From contig CAJNDS010001403.1 of the NCBI GenBank assembly GCA_905221605.1, positions 1 to 20,037 of the forward strand: DNA of 20,037 nt, given 5' to 3'. This DNA comes from Symbiodinium natans. Taxonomy: Eukaryota; Sar; Dinophyceae; Suessiales; Symbiodiniaceae. Below are positions 1 through 9,345 of the stretch, in pieces. Numbering within the stretch: the first letter of the stretch is position 1; the number at the start of each line of letters is the position of its first letter. The notes below the pieces were generated by a model. The model did no database searches. It saw only the letters and a program-made list of their open reading frames with translations, and had not been told where the DNA came from. Made by a program: the position numbers and the translations under genes.

Positions 1-295
1 CTTGCACCGGCAAGGAATGCGTTTTTTTTGACGTGCGTTTTGGAGCTAAAATCGTCCCCTTTCCAGCTGACTTTGTGAACATTTTTTAGGGAAAGTGTAG
101 GTAAAAAAACTGAGATTTTAGATTTCATAAGCCAGGGCGTAGTAACGGCGAGACCCGGAAATTTGAAAATACGATTCCCTGCCCATTCGTCCACGGCACG
201 AAATTTTGACAAAGTCTTTTCTCGAAAATGTCTGCCCTTTAGGTAAGCGCGTAAAATAAACGGAAGAAAATTGAAAAGCAAAAAAAAAAGAGAGA
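1..295. other. AT-rich non-coding flank
   Basis: I see no convincing gene here. The stretch is AT-rich with T and A runs. It contains one copy (204-220) of a 17-nt word, TTTTGACAAAGTCTTTT, that recurs on the other side of the GTA microsatellite at 618-634. Open frames crossing it are extensions of the microsatellite frames. Confidence 0.6.
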
Positions 296-596
<301 letters not shown>

Positions 597-603
597 CCGT
601 TTT

Positions 604-648
604 CGCAACAAGCATTTTTTTGACAAAGTCTTTTTTGACTTTGTTGCG
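604..648. other. nested inverted repeats beside the microsatellite
   Basis: ACAAAGTC (623-630) and GACTTTGT (637-644) are perfect inverted repeats around a T6 loop. CGCAACAA (604-611) and TTGTTGCG (641-648) form a second, overlapping pair. The two stems compete for the same right arm. The region also contains the second copy of the 17-nt word found at 204-220. Confidence 0.7.
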
Positions 649-659
649 ACCCAATAGGT

Positions 660-1450
660 AAGGAACGAATTCAAGAAATCAAAGTGAAGCAGTAACAGGA
701 AACAAAGATATAGTCAACGGCTATAAATAGCAAGTAACAAGTAAGCAGAAAGTAGCAGGTAGTCATAGTAGGTAAGTGGTAGGCAAATAAGTAAAACCAA
801 TGCGTACTATGTAGGAGGCACGTAAGCAACGGGTCATAAGTAGAAATAATAAGCAACAAGTAGCGTAACTCAGCCAGTAATTAAGTAGGTGAGCAGGTAA
901 ATGAGTAAGTAAGTAAGCAAGTGAGTGAGTAATTGGCAATACGTATGAAGTAATGAGTATCAAGCAGCAGGTAAAAAACATCACAAGTGATACATAATAC
1001 GCAACAGGCAGCAAGCAATCAGTGATAACCTAAGTAATGGAAGCAACGATAAGTAGTATAAGACATATAACGAGTCACATACATAAGACGCGCGGACATA
1101 CAAGAAGTGGCAGAGGCAACATTTAGCTTTAGACTTTTGTGTTGAAATACATCGGTGTATGCAATACACTACGTTTATGCAATGTACTAAGCGAGCCATG
1201 AAGAATAAGTTGGCCTTCTGTGAGTTCGAGCAAGAAGCAGCAAGCAGCAAGTCGTATAAGTACTATGTAGTAAGTTCTGAATTTGTATATGCGCGTGCAT
1301 CAGAAGCTCGTGAGTCACAAGTGCGCATAGCGTCGGCTTGCAGTGCTCGCTCCCCTGGCCCCCAGCTCTCGAGCCTAGCATCTCCTTGCCTCCTCTCGCG
1401 GCATTCTCAGAAGTTGAAGTTTCCGCGTTCGCTAAGAAAATATAGCTTAA
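660..1450. other. degenerate GTA/AAGTA-rich low-complexity DNA, no gene seen
   Basis: Up to about 1030 the sequence is a loose mixture of AGTA, AAGTAA, GCAAGTAG and GAGTGAGTAA words, as expected of an old decayed microsatellite. From about 1030 to 1450 it becomes more mixed and ends in a pyrimidine-rich stretch (1345-1415). No open frame looks like protein. Confidence 0.55.
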
Positions 1451-1451
1451 C

Positions 1452-2216
1452 ATGCGATGACTGCCTTTCAGGTGCTGACCTGGTGGAGATCGCCATGTGG
1501 TCCATGTGTCGCTAGGGCCTGAGCCGGCCGTTTAGCGACTGTTGTGATCATGACAGACTCCCACGTGTGACGCAGGTACCTCGTACTTGAAAAGCCGGAG
1601 CCGCACACGGTTGCACAAACACCTTACCGGATTGTGGCGACCTCAAAATGCGTCCCTTCTAGTGGTAAGCAACCTTTCACTCTGATGCCCTCAGTGCCTT
1701 TCGCGACATCCGTGTGAAGACTCTGGACGGGACGACCCACAGCATCAAGGCCGGACCGGCTCGCGCAAGCAGTTCGAAGTTTTAAAATAGTCTCGCAGAT
1801 GGCTTTCGCAGATGCTGTGGTACGACCGGGTCTACGACGAAATCCCCGATAAGGAGGATGCCTGGCCGATACTCATGTACCCAAACGGCAAGAGGGTCGG
1901 CGGGGCTCTCAGATAGCACATGCACACGGCATCACGCGGCCACATGAGAGACGGCGCGATCCCTGAGGCTTGGGCACTATGTCTCATCAGCTTCGAAGCA
2001 AGCGGCTGACCCTCATCTACGTCCCGAGAGGCACATGGCCTGGGGCTGAGTACGATTTGTTTCTTCCATGGAAGGTTGCAAAAAACGTGCGTCGAGAGCC
2101 CCGCCCGCAATTAAGGCATGATACCCACGCACCGTGGGAAGACGAGTCCCAGCCTCAGCGGTCTGTTGCGGCGCTTGTCATTCGCGTGCTCGTGTGTGCA
2201 CCACTCCTGAGGCCGT
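1452..2216 (+). pseudogene. fragmentary coding tract I, possible ubiquitin-like segment
   Basis: Protein-like segments appear in changing frames. One near 1576-1663 includes YLVLEKPEPHTVAQ. A second near 1696-1780 reads FRDIRVKTLDGTTHS, which resembles the first strands of a ubiquitin-like fold (compare the IxVKTLxGxT pattern of ubiquitin). Others are a segment near 1812-1910 containing YDRVYDEIPDKEDAWPILMY and one near 1980-2110 containing YVPRGTWPGAEYDLFLPWKV. The first two join in frame if 32 nt between the direct AGTG repeats at about 1661 and 1693 are removed, so very small introns are possible. Stops and frame changes elsewhere favour decay. The family is not recognised. No TGTACAG element follows it. 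Confidence 0.35.
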
Positions 2217-2640
2217 GAGAGCGGGGCTCTGGCCGACGCATTGCTCTGAAAAAAAAGAAACCCTTCGTGAGAGTCGCTCTTGTCATGTTTCGTTGCGGTT
2301 ACGACCCTGCAGCAGTTGCCCAACCACAGTTGCGTCCTCCAAAGCCAAGTGTGCTCAGATAACATTCTAGCCTTTGCCATTTGTAGCCTCCTCATCCCGC
2401 AAACCCGTCCGGTCCTCAGTCGTCGGCCTCACAGTATCTGGCAATATCGGAAGTGATGCGTGGGCCCAAATAGGCATAAGGAAGCGATGAAGGCGTTTAG
2501 GAGACCATCCATTCAAGTGCACGCCGTTTGTTTCGATCGTACAGAGCCGAGATTGCAGGTCATGGCCTTCTTCACACTGGCGGCGCGCCTAGAGCTCTAT
2601 CGACCGGTCGTCGTGCACCATCGCAGTCTGAGGATTCGTT
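2217..2640. other. no clear gene
   Basis: A mixed-composition stretch between the two fragmentary coding tracts. Short open frames exist on both strands, but none shows a recognisable domain or continuous coding character. A lone CGTACAGAGCC word at about 2538-2548 weakly resembles the 3' element of the main array. I do not count it, because no stop-proximal context supports it. Confidence 0.4.
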
Positions 2641-3990
2641 CTGTAAGCTGACCCGTTTGTGTGTGAGGCTCTGGCGCAGGCGCGCGACCTGGCCTCCCAG
2701 GGCAAGGATGTGGAGCAAATCGACTTGGCCGTTGGAAGCTCAGCTTTTGAGAGTCCACGATGGAAGTTTCGTTATTCACTCGGCGGCACGAAGGTGCGCC
2801 GTCGCTGGGGGGCCCTCGCGGAAGCCCCGGCCATGAAGGAGTCCGCAGTCCGAACCCTCCCTGTGTGCGCAAGTGTTCGTCTCGTGTTCCTGCCAGGAGT
2901 TCTACCAGATGGTCACGAACTCCAGGCCCCTCCACGAACGTACAGCAGCCATCGACGCGCGCTTCCTCAAGGAGGAGCGCATTGGTCGGGCGCCTACTCT
3001 TACGCGTTTTTGCAGACAATCAGGGGTCGAGAGGTTGCTGGGGCAGGGCTGGGGCAGGACTCGTAGACGGTCTGTCCTCATCAAGCCGCTTCACCGAGGC
3101 CTGCTGTGGCGCGGCGCAGCCACATTCGAGGACTGCCGCCTGGCTAAAGGCGCGCTATCTCGCGCAGACCTTCAAAAAACATTCTGAAACACTGAAACAC
3201 ACATCGTCAGGTGACGACGATGTCACTGTGGCCGAGCACATCGGCCAGAATCCAAAGGCCAGTTTGAGTGTGGCTGTGAGGGATGGGCAAGACCAAGTCT
3301 CGACTCAGGCGTCCCCCTGGCTCTCTTTCTCGGAGAGCCTCGCGGTGTCCCTTTGGTACGCCTTCGCAAAGGCAGCTCAGGGTGTTTCAAATTGTGATGT
3401 GTATTGGCGCCACGTCGTGTTTGCAAGCTGCTCGGTTCCGGGGACAGGCCAAGGTCGACGAGCGACGAGTGCTGGTAGCGGTGCGCGCGGTGGACGTCCC
3501 GCTCTTCAACCTGCACGAGGCGTCTCGCGCCTCGTCGATGGGTTGGTGAAGCTAGCGCGCAAAAGCTTGTCTTCGCACGGCAGAACGCCACCTTAAGCTT
3601 CACCGGCGCGCACCGCCAGCCTCCCGAAGCGCTGCTGGAGAAGGCCGTCGTTGCAGGTGAACTGGCAGACAACCTAAAGCGTCCGAGCAGGCGAAATACT
3701 ACACGAACTGGGCCCGGGAGCACCTGCTCGCCGGGTCAGTGTCCCCTGACCACGTGCACAAGCGCATTGCGGCCGCCTCAGAGAGATGCACGTTGGTCAC
3801 TGAAAGAAAACTTCCCCCGTATGTCTTTTCTGTCAGTTGTCCTGCCCGTCAGGACATCGTGGTGAATGAGGAGGACGTGGTATGGGCCAGGCGAACGGCC
3901 AAGCACCGCGTGCCACGCCTCCCAAGCCACAGGCCCGAACTGCTGCGGGCGGTGCCCCCAGACGCAGTTTGCATAAAAGCACTGTAGCTA
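2641..3990 (+). pseudogene. fragmentary coding tract II, unknown family
   Basis: Several protein-like segments lie in order but in different frames. Near 2659 there is CEALAQARDLASQGKDVEQ, near 2890 QEFYQMVTNSRPLHERTAA, and near 3090-3250 AAWLKARYLAQTFKKHSETL. Another near 3455-3520 contains KVDERRVLVAVRAVDVPLF, one near 3563-3680 contains EALLEKAVVAGELADNLKR, and one from about 3685 contains AKYYTNWAREHLLAGSV and runs to a stop at 3985-3987. The change of frame between the last two happens over a few bases with no room for an intron, so at least one indel is likely. This is probably a pseudogene, perhaps also with introns. The function is not recognised, and no 3' element follows. Confidence 0.4.
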
Positions 3991-4010
3991 AGTACTCGCC
4001 ACGGCTTGAT

Positions 4011-4347
4011 CTCCGAGGCCTTGGCTGCTGTGTGAGCGCCGGCTGCAGCAGACCTCTCGCATCTTCCTGTAAAATCGTTCCGCCTGCGTTGCCATCTTCC
4101 TGGAACAGCAGCATGAGTTGTGAAATAGCCCTAGATCCGAGCCAGCAGGTCAATCCAAAACTCCTAACTTCAGGATCGCGAACGATTATTGCTTGGCATA
4201 AGATTGGATCAGCTCTATGGCATTAGTCAGCTTTCTTGCCATGATCTTACTGGCAGCAGTCGTCCTGTCGCGCACTTATACGCATAGCAGGGTTCTGAGG
4301 TGTGCGCAATCTCGCAAGTCGGGGCATGGGCCCCCCTTCTGAGGCTT
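4011..4347. other. no gene seen
   Basis: The spacer between the decayed tract and the intact array. Open frames here are short and without domain character. No TGTACAGTGTACAG-like element was found, in contrast to every spacer downstream. Confidence 0.4.
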
Positions 4348-5198
4348 ATGGGAGTGGCGGCGGACGATAGCTCGGGCGACTCTTCGCAGGCATCCCGCTC
4401 ACGCTCGCCGACGCGGCACCGCCCAGGCGCTGAGGCCAGCAAAAGTTGGACCAGTCAGAACTCATGGGTACGGGAGTAGCAGCTGAGTAGCAGCTCTCGC
4501 AGGCGTCACCTCGCAATCATCACGGAGGCGCATGCTCGTGTGTCTCGTGCAAATCCAAGCACGCAGCGCGTGTCACGAATGTTTAGACTTCTTCACGTGA
4601 GGTGCGGCCGTAGAAGTGCTCGACAGCTCATCGTCCTCCTCGGAGAGTTCGGAAACGACGCCGCCGCAGGCGCCCGTGCCGCCTTCGGTATCCGCTCCCG
4701 CTCGGCGTGCTGCGGCCGTGCTGCCAGCGCAGGCCCTGGGACGAGGAGTGTTGCTGTGCCGCTCGCATCTCCGCAACAGTTGCTTGTCCATCGCATTATA
4801 AGTTATAAACAGGACAGCACCTCTGGCGGCCGACTCGCAGTGCCGCCGTCGTCGCCGGCAGCCGCTGCAGTGGTCGCGGCCCTGACAGCTGCAGGTTCCA
4901 CAGCAGCAGCAGCGGTGCCGCGGCCGAGCCGGCGCGCGGGGGGCAGTGCGTGTTCTGCAACGACGACTTGCTGCAAGAGACGCACCGCAACAGGCCGGCA
5001 TTGCTGACGCACCTCTTGATTCACCTCCAAGACGACGTCCTCGAGGCAGCCCTGGACCGCATCAGGACGGTGCTGGGCGCCGCCATAGCCGATGACTTTC
5101 AAGCGCGAAGAGCGCACAATCTGCGGCGTCGCGATCCGGGGCGTGCCCGTCGCGGGCCCCGCGGACGCAGCGGCCGCAACGGAGCGCAGCTTCCGTAA
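4348..5198 (+). pseudogene. probable first unit of the array: split or multi-exon gene, Ser-rich then Cys/helical
   Basis: Three coding-like blocks occur in three frames. An ATG at 4348 opens a Ser/Arg-rich block (MGVAADDSSGDSSQASRSRS). A block at about 4610-4740 is Ser/Glu/Pro-rich (LDSSSSSSESSETTPP). A third block, about 4900-5198, contains CVFCND followed by an amphipathic helical stretch (THLLIHLQDDVLEAALDRI) and a basic C-terminus, ending at a TAA at 5196-5198. The pieces could be exons of one gene with small introns, or a gene broken by indels. The exact boundaries cannot be fixed from sequence alone. The 3' element at 5257, 59 nt after the stop, supports this being a genuine transcription unit of the array. 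The family is not recognised. Confidence 0.4.
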
Positions 5199-5256
5199 GC
5201 TTCGCTCGATTGGTCCACAGCGTCCACAGGACTTTCCCGGTCGGCGGGGCAGCATG

Positions 5257-5295
5257 TGTATACAGTGTACAGAGGAGCCCGCAAGCGGGTAAAAC
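5257..5295 (+). promoter_or_regulatory. 3' element copy 1 (TGTATACAGTGTACAG) with hairpin and A-tract
   Basis: The core TACAGTGTACAG at 5261-5272 starts 59 nt after the stop at 5198 (counting from 5257). It is followed by a perfect CCCGC-AA-GCGGG hairpin (5278-5289) and then TAAAACAAAC. A role in 3'-end formation is inferred. Confidence 0.65.
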
Positions 5296-5464
5296 AAACG
5301 AGCCGTGCCTTTTTGTGTGTGTGACTTTAGGACAAGATAGCACGTTGCGAGCTGTCAAGCATCGTCTATAGTCTAAAGTTATGGTGAACCCAAAATGCCC
5401 AGCACGAGGAAACGATTGGCGCCGGCATGGCAGCAGTCTAGCTTCGAGCCTCCTATATATTCCT

Positions 5465-5482
5465 TGTCGTCCTACTTCTCAG
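5465..5482 (+). promoter_or_regulatory. candidate (trans-)splice acceptor upstream of the ASCH gene
   Basis: A pyrimidine-rich run ends in TCAG at 5479-5482, 20 nt before the ATG at 5503, with a TATATATT word just upstream (5454-5461). This would exclude the upstream in-frame ATG at 5395 from a processed mRNA. The assignment is inferred from base composition only. Confidence 0.35.
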
Positions 5483-5502
5483 TTCTACATCACCCTTTTG
5501 TC

Positions 5503-6006
5503 ATGGCCCGGCCGTTGCAGCTTCCGGAGCGCGCGTTGGTCGTGCAAGAGCCGTGGGCCAGCTACCTCGTCGACGGCACCAAGGACTGGGAGCTCCGTGG
5601 CAGTGCTTGCCACATACGGGGCCGCATCGGCATTGCCGTGGCCGGGCTCATTATCGGCGAGGTTGTCGTCTTGGAGTCCATGCAAGTCGCCGAACGCGAC
5701 GCTGGAGGCACGCTGGTTGCGGTTGAAGGCAACGAAGCAAACTTCCCACCGTTGCCGAGGAACTTCGACCGACATCGCGTCGACAACTTCGAAGCTTTCC
5801 GATGGAAGAGGTGGCACGCACTGGTCGTGTCGAGCCCCGTTCGCTATGACAAGCCCGTCCCCTACCAGCGCAAGACTGGCCAGGTCAACTGGATCAAGCT
5901 GGACGACGCGGCCCTGCGGCCTCTAAAGCGTCCCGGAGCAGCCTCGCAGCCAACTTCGACCGAGAAGAAGACCAAGAGGACCCGCAGACATGACGCAATG
6001 CCGTAG
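5503..6006 (+). CDS. ASCH-domain (PUA-like fold) protein, 167 aa
   Basis: The N-terminal ~90 residues match the ASCH pattern. ALVVQEPWASYLVDGTKDWE (residues ~9-28) corresponds to the conserved xLxIxxPxAxxIxxGxKxxExR strand-helix signature. A second hydrophobic strand (GRIGIAVAGLIIGEVVVLES) follows, as expected for the barrel. ASCH domains are known as PUA-related and are predicted or shown to bind RNA or modified bases. The C-terminus (about 145-167) is Lys/Arg-rich (KKTKRTRRH) and could be a nuclear signal or nucleic-acid tail. I chose the ATG at 5503 because it lies directly before the domain and 20 nt after a candidate acceptor; an in-frame ATG at 5395 would add 36 residues. The gene is intronless and on the same strand as its neighbours. 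The domain call is fairly secure, the substrate unknown. Confidence 0.8.
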   Translation: MARPLQLPERALVVQEPWASYLVDGTKDWELRGSACHIRGRIGIAVAGLIIGEVVVLESMQVAERDAGGTLVAVEGNEANFPPLPRNFDRHRVDNFEAFRWKRWHALVVSSPVRYDKPVPYQRKTGQVNWIKLDDAALRPLKRPGAASQPTSTEKKTKRTRRHDAMP

Positions 6007-6070
6007 GGTTCACTCGGTCCGTTTGCAGACATGCGATGCTCCCTTGCCGTGCGAGCAAGCCAGTCTTTGT

Positions 6071-6111
6071 TGTACAGTGCACAGTTGAGCCCGCCGGCAG
6101 AAAGAAAAAGC
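6071..6111 (+). promoter_or_regulatory. 3' element copy 2 (TGTACAGTGCACAG) plus A-tract
   Basis: The element at 6071-6084 starts 65 nt after the ASCH stop. It has one substitution (T to C) relative to the consensus. It is followed by TTGAGCCCGCCGGC, which shares GAGCCCGC with copy 1, and then by GAAAGAAAAAGC. No AATAAA is present. Confidence 0.65.
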
Positions 6112-6260
6112 TCGATCTGTGTCTGTCGCTGTCGGAATTGGTGGCATAGAGCCAGCTGTGAAAATGTCAGGGATGAATGGTAGTGGATCCAGTACGGATG
6201 TGGCAGCCATCTATCTAGCATTATCTAGCCTCGAGCCATTCTCCTACACTCCCGCCCGAC

Positions 6261-8051
6261 ATGTTCGGTGGCCGCGGCAGCAGCAAGGGTGCCGGCAAGG
6301 GTGGCAAGAAGGGCCAGGCGGCATGGTATGGAACCGAGACCTGGAAGGGAGGCAGCGGCGGCGGCAAGTCCGGCTGGTCGGATCGGAGCGGGGACTGGGG
6401 TGCTTCTTCTTGGCGCACTAATGCCAGCAGCGAGGTCGAAGAGAAGACCGCCTGGACCCGACGCCTCGTCGGGCGAGAGAGCCTGGTGAAGAAGCTCTTG
6501 CGGCCCTACGCACAGGCCGGTGGCCAGATGCTCTACTCCAACGGCGACGACCTGGCGCTGCTGCAGAAAGCGTCGATCCGCAAGCTGCTGACGGCGGACG
6601 TTTCCGAGATGTCCCGCCGTCCCGCCTATGGCGTGTCCATGATGGGTGGCACCGTGGCGACGTTCTCCACAGCGTTGACCGATGAGAAAGTAGCCGAGGC
6701 GAGGCAAAAGATCAACGAGCTGTTCGGCACCAAGGAGGGCAAGGGCTTCCTGGAGGCCTGCAGTAGCCTCGATTTTGAAACCTCGAAGTTCGACCCGGAG
6801 TCGAAGAAGAAGTGCTTCGCCAAAGTCTTCGCCTTCCTCAAGGAACACAAGGAACTTCTCTACAAGCAGCTTCCACGCGTCGCCGTCGCGGCCGCCAAGG
6901 AGTATGCCGCGCTCCATGCGCTGGATGCCCTGGTAAAAGCTGACGCGCTAAAGGCATGGGCCCAGCAGATTCCGGAGGAAGAATTCATACAGGACGCCTT
7001 GGATGAGTTCCGGCAGAAGAGCAAACCTTCCGCTGACACGGCTGCTAACTTCCTCGTCAAGGCTTACAAAGCTCGACGGAAACAGGAAGCGGACTGGAAG
7101 AGCTCCGGCCTGGCATTTCGCGGAGACGACTCCAGCGAAGAGCCTCGTCGAAAGTCGGGCAGAAAGAACCGAAAAGAGAGCTCCGGCAGCGAGAGCAGCG
7201 AGGGCAGTTCGTCTGCGCCCAGGAAAGCCAAAAGAAAGGAGCCAGAGGAGGCCAAGGCCAAACGGTCGAAGAAGAAGGAGACAGACAGCGGCAGTCGATC
7301 TGAGTCTCCGAAGCGCAAGAAAGCCGGTGGAAAGGAGGACTCTGCCGCAAGGCGCACCAAGAAGAACAAAAACAGAAGTCGTTCGGAGGCGAGCGCAAGT
7401 CCATTGGTCAGCAAGAAAGAGGTTGCAGAGGAGACGGACGCAGAGGTCAAAGCCGAAGAGTCATCGGGAGAGCGTGCATCGCTACGCAAGTCGAAGAAAG
7501 AAGAGGGGCATCGCGCCGGGAGGACTGTCACATCTGTTGTGTTGAAGGACAAGAAGGAGAAAGAGAAAACCCGGCATCGCGACGAGGCCAAGATGTCCGA
7601 GAACAAGCACAAGAAGTTGAAGGACGCGGAAGACGCCGCCGAGAAGAAGCACAAGAAGAGGAAGAGAAGCAGCGCCAGCCATGGCAGCTCAAAAGAAAAG
7701 AAGCGCGCCGTGGAGGCAGCAACAAGGCGAGCAGAGGAGGCGCGCAGTGCTGCATTCACTGCATGGCGGCAGAGTGACGCCCAGACCACCGAATCCGCCT
7801 TGGAGGGCCTCGTCACAGAGGTTGGCAACGAGGAGGAAGGCCTTTTCCCGGTGAGCCAGCTTGCAGCAGCGTTGCACACCGTGCCCGAGGAGTTGCGGCC
7901 CGCAGCATTGCCAGATCTTAGCGAAGCTGCAGGTGCAATGGTGAGCAGCAAGGACGCACGCAGTTTTCTCCAGCAGCTTCTGGACGCCACTCACGCAGTG
8001 GTGGCTTTCTATGAGGAGCAGCAGGCAGCAGGCGCCCGCTCCTCGGCGTAG
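6261..8051 (+). CDS. 596-aa protein with Gly/Lys-rich N-terminus and long Lys/Ser/Glu-rich region, unknown function
   Basis: Residues 1-50 are Gly/Ser/Lys/Trp-rich (MFGGRGSSKGAGKGGKKG), a style common in dinoflagellate proteins. Residues ~60-285 are soluble and largely helical with no motif I recognise. Residues ~289-485 are an extremely charged Lys/Ser/Glu/Arg tract with many KKxK clusters (for example EKKHKKRKRSS), suggesting nuclear localisation and nucleic-acid or chromatin association. Residues ~485-596 return to a helical Ala/Glu/Leu-rich C-terminal domain. No signal peptide or membrane segment is seen. The frame is open for 1.8 kb and is the only one with sensible composition; the long minus-strand Ser-rich frames here are shadows of the Lys/Ser codons. 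The start is the first ATG, about 175 nt after the preceding 3' element. A function cannot be assigned. Confidence 0.85.
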   Translation: MFGGRGSSKGAGKGGKKGQAAWYGTETWKGGSGGGKSGWSDRSGDWGASSWRTNASSEVEEKTAWTRRLVGRESLVKKLLRPYAQAGGQMLYSNGDDLALLQKASIRKLLTADVSEMSRRPAYGVSMMGGTVATFSTALTDEKVAEARQKINELFGTKEGKGFLEACSSLDFETSKFDPESKKKCFAKVFAFLKEHKELLYKQLPRVAVAAAKEYAALHALDALVKADALKAWAQQIPEEEFIQDALDEFRQKSKPSADTAANFLVKAYKARRKQEADWKSSGLAFRGDDSSEEPRRKSGRKNRKESSGSESSEGSSSAPRKAKRKEPEEAKAKRSKKKETDSGSRSESPKRKKAGGKEDSAARRTKKNKNRSRSEASASPLVSKKEVAEETDAEVKAEESSGERASLRKSKKEEGHRAGRTVTSVVLKDKKEKEKTRHRDEAKMSENKHKKLKDAEDAAEKKHKKRKRSSASHGSSKEKKRAVEAATRRAEEARSAAFTAWRQSDAQTTESALEGLVTEVGNEEEGLFPVSQLAAALHTVPEELRPAALPDLSEAAGAMVSSKDARSFLQQLLDATHAVVAFYEEQQAAGARSSA

Positions 8052-8111
8052 CAAGAGTCACCCCTGAATGGCACTGCCCGTGCAGCTTCGGGCGTAGACA
8101 TCCCTGGCAGC

Positions 8112-8176
8112 GGCCGCAAACAGGCGGCCCCGATGTACAGCTCTAAGATGCCGCGTGCAAACATGAGAAAAAAAGC
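8112..8176 (+). promoter_or_regulatory. 3' element copy 3 (half-site TGTACAG) with hairpin and A-tract
   Basis: Only the left half, TGTACAG, is present at 8134-8140, 83 nt after the stop at 8051. It is preceded by a perfect GGCCGC-AAACAG-GCGGCC hairpin (8112-8129) and followed by GAGAAAAAAAGCC. It is weaker than the other copies but at the expected position. Confidence 0.4.
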
Positions 8177-8369
8177 CGAAGAGCGTGCGTCTGCATCCAC
8201 TTGCGTTGTTCGCAGTGCCTGCCTTAGGTCTGCACAGAGCATGCTGAATTGCTCTGAAATTGTCTGCGAGGCGACCTACTCTTTCGATTATAATTTCTTG
8301 AACACGAGAGCATCCATCAGGCGTCGTGGTCACAGCCAAGTTCCGTAGGATAGAACACACCAGCCGGCC

Positions 8370-9212
8370 ATGTTGCCCTGGGAACACCGTCGGGCAGCGC
8401 CGTCCCACTGGTTCGCCGAGTGCCCCGCCTTCAGCAGCTCGGCGGAGGAGTCGGATTGGACCATTGAGGGTGGCTTTCACCTCGACATCATCACGGCGAA
8501 TCAATTGCCCGACTTCGCATCCTGGGCCTCGCTTCGGCACTTGCGCTTGTGCTTGCACATTCCGGATGTATGCGACTACACGATGCCATCCGTGCCTGGT
8601 AAAGTGAGCACACAGCTCCTCTGGATGCTCGTCGACAGCGCGCTGCAGCTGGGGCCCGAGGACGTGGGCATCTATTGGAAAGATCTCGCGCTGCTGCGAG
8701 CGGAGAAAAGTTTGGCTGCCTATGATCTGCCCAACGACGTCCAGCTCTGCGTGCGAGCGCACGAGCCGGAGGCTTTTCGTCTGCACCTTCACTGGGGCTT
8801 GGTTGGAATGAGCATGTACGTATGTGCACATTGGCTACTGGAGTTCGTGCGGCGCACAGTGGCTTTCCAGCTCGGCGCACACCCGCACCAGGTCACCCTC
8901 AAGTTTGGCGGGCTTGAGCTTCTAGGAGGAGCACGCTGCGAGGTGCTTCGTCCGGAAGCATTGGTCACAGTGCAGCTGCTCGGCTCTCCGGACAGCTTTC
9001 GCTGCGACCTCTGCACGCTGCCTGGCCTGGCCGCGAGCCTCTGCCAGGACTGCGGACGCGGCGCCTGCTGCATGCATCGCACGCAGTGTCGCGCCTGCCA
9101 GCAGTTTGTGTGCAGTCACTGCAGCAGCGGACACGCTTGCATGCGGGTGACGGAACCAATTGTCGTCAACGTCCAGTGGCGGACTGAGCAAGAGAGCGAA
9201 GAAGAGACTTGA
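8370..9212 (+). CDS. 280-aa protein with two tandem ubiquitin-like folds and a C-terminal Cys/His cluster
   Basis: Residues ~58-131 read like a ubiquitin-like beta-grasp: a first strand LRLCLHIP, a helix TQLLWMLVDSALQL, then PEDVGIYWKDLALLRAEKSL and LAAYDLPNDVQLCVRAHE. The last parts parallel the ubiquitin pattern PxxxRLxxxGxxLxxxxxLxxYxIxxxxxLxLxxR. Residues ~136-207 repeat the layout (FRLHLHW, helix LEFVRRTVAFQLG, HQVTLKFGGLELL, ALVTVQLLG). Residues ~212-258 hold a Cys/His cluster, spaced C-x2-C-x9-C-x2-C-x4-C-x2-H-x3-C-x2-C-x4-C-x2-C-x3-H, compatible with binding two or more zinc ions in a RING-, B-box- or ZZ-like manner. The tail is acidic. No terminal Gly-Gly follows either fold, so they are probably recognition or scaffold domains, not conjugated modifiers. 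An E3 ligase-like role is inference. The gene is intronless. Confidence 0.75.
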   Translation: MLPWEHRRAAPSHWFAECPAFSSSAEESDWTIEGGFHLDIITANQLPDFASWASLRHLRLCLHIPDVCDYTMPSVPGKVSTQLLWMLVDSALQLGPEDVGIYWKDLALLRAEKSLAAYDLPNDVQLCVRAHEPEAFRLHLHWGLVGMSMYVCAHWLLEFVRRTVAFQLGAHPHQVTLKFGGLELLGGARCEVLRPEALVTVQLLGSPDSFRCDLCTLPGLAASLCQDCGRGACCMHRTQCRACQQFVCSHCSSGHACMRVTEPIVVNVQWRTEQESEEET

Positions 9213-9305
9213 GACCGCAGAGGCTTCGCGACCGTGGTAGCTGAGCTGCGACCGAGGATGGCGAGCTCGAGAATCAGCACGGTGTATCCAATCCGAGTCG
9301 TAACA

Positions 9306-9345
9306 TGTACAGGGTACAGCTGCAGCTCGGAAAGGAAAACAAAAC
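9306..9345 (+). promoter_or_regulatory. 3' element copy 4 (TGTACAGGGTACAG) with palindrome and A-tract
   Basis: The element starts 94 nt after the stop at 9212. The single change from consensus (T to G) falls in the predicted loop, so the UGUAC/GUACA stem is intact. The perfect palindrome AGCTGCAGCT (9318-9327) overlaps its end, and GGAAAGGAAAACAAAAC follows. Confidence 0.65.

Noticed and set aside
5395-5502. Upstream ATG for the ASCH protein
   Set aside because: It precedes a strong acceptor-like site at 5482 and adds a sequence without domain character. Kept only as an alternative.
6225-6917. 230-aa minus-strand ORF
   Set aside because: It overlaps the N-terminal half of the 596-aa plus-strand gene and shows no independent evidence.
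7064-7990. Long Ser-rich minus-strand ORF (308 aa)
   Set aside because: A shadow of the Lys/Ser/Glu-rich codons of the plus-strand 596-aa gene, with no domain character of its own.
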